13,915 bases of DNA from an uncultured Lachnospiraceae bacterium (GTDB taxonomy: Bacteria; Bacillota; Clostridia; Lachnospirales; Lachnospiraceae): assembly GCA_900553355.1 (NCBI GenBank), contig USDK01000068.1:1-13915 (forward strand). Reading direction: 5' to 3'. Below are positions 13,901 to 13,915 of the stretch, piece after piece. A model generated the notes under the pieces. That model saw only the letters and a program-made list of their open reading frames with translations. It was not told where the DNA came from and did no database searches. Position 1 is the stretch's first letter. Every line of letters starts with the position of its first letter. Made by a program: the position numbers and the translations under genes.

Positions 13901-13915
13901 GCAGAGAATAAGAGC

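Overview
The window looks like a chromosomal segment of a Gram-positive anaerobe of the class Clostridia, most likely a gut Lachnospiraceae relative. This is an inference from gene content and style. Shine-Dalgarno sequences are strong (GGAGG type), promoters are sigma-A-like with 17-bp spacers, there is a YitT/DUF2179 membrane protein and a lipobox lipoprotein, and the last two steps of purine synthesis are split between separate proteins. No rRNA, tRNA, CRISPR array, transposase gene or phage gene was found.

Layout from left to right. (1) Positions 1-517 hold the N-terminal third of an enolase on the minus strand. Its homology stops abruptly near position 50, at a 24-bp palindrome. (2) A YitT-family membrane protein (674-1516, +) has its own promoter and a terminator overlapping its stop codon. 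It converges on glmM (1559-2905, -), which has its own good promoter. (3) A minus-strand purine cluster follows in transcription order: archaeal-type IMP cyclohydrolase (5641-6354), stand-alone AICAR formyltransferase (4440-5618) and a COG2509-type FAD dehydrogenase (3014-4405). (4) Two plus-strand envelope genes, an internally duplicated lipoprotein (6585-7673) and an acyltransferase-3 membrane protein (7793-8845), each have a candidate promoter. A terminator that works in both directions closes this block. (5) A six-gene minus-strand run, probably one transcript, occupies the right half: thiM, thiE, a HAD phosphatase, thiD, rarA and a DUF3841 gene. The first four overlap one another, and the later gaps are 27 and 13 bp. 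(6) The last 150 bp hold three degenerate 22-bp tandem repeats and a long hairpin with a T-tract, neither explained by a gene in view.

How the genes work together. ThiM phosphorylates the thiazole alcohol, ThiD phosphorylates HMP to HMP-PP, and ThiE joins the two to thiamine phosphate. The HAD protein may act on a thiamine-pathway phosphate. The set looks like precursor salvage, because no thiC, thiG or thiL is visible. The AICAR formyltransferase and the IMP cyclohydrolase together replace the bifunctional PurH. GlmM supplies glucosamine-1-phosphate for the cell wall.

The observations most worth following are the broken enolase with its palindrome, the split purine module with its FAD dehydrogenase neighbour, and the thiM promoter whose -35 box lies inside the 22-bp repeat array and leaves no room for a TPP riboswitch.
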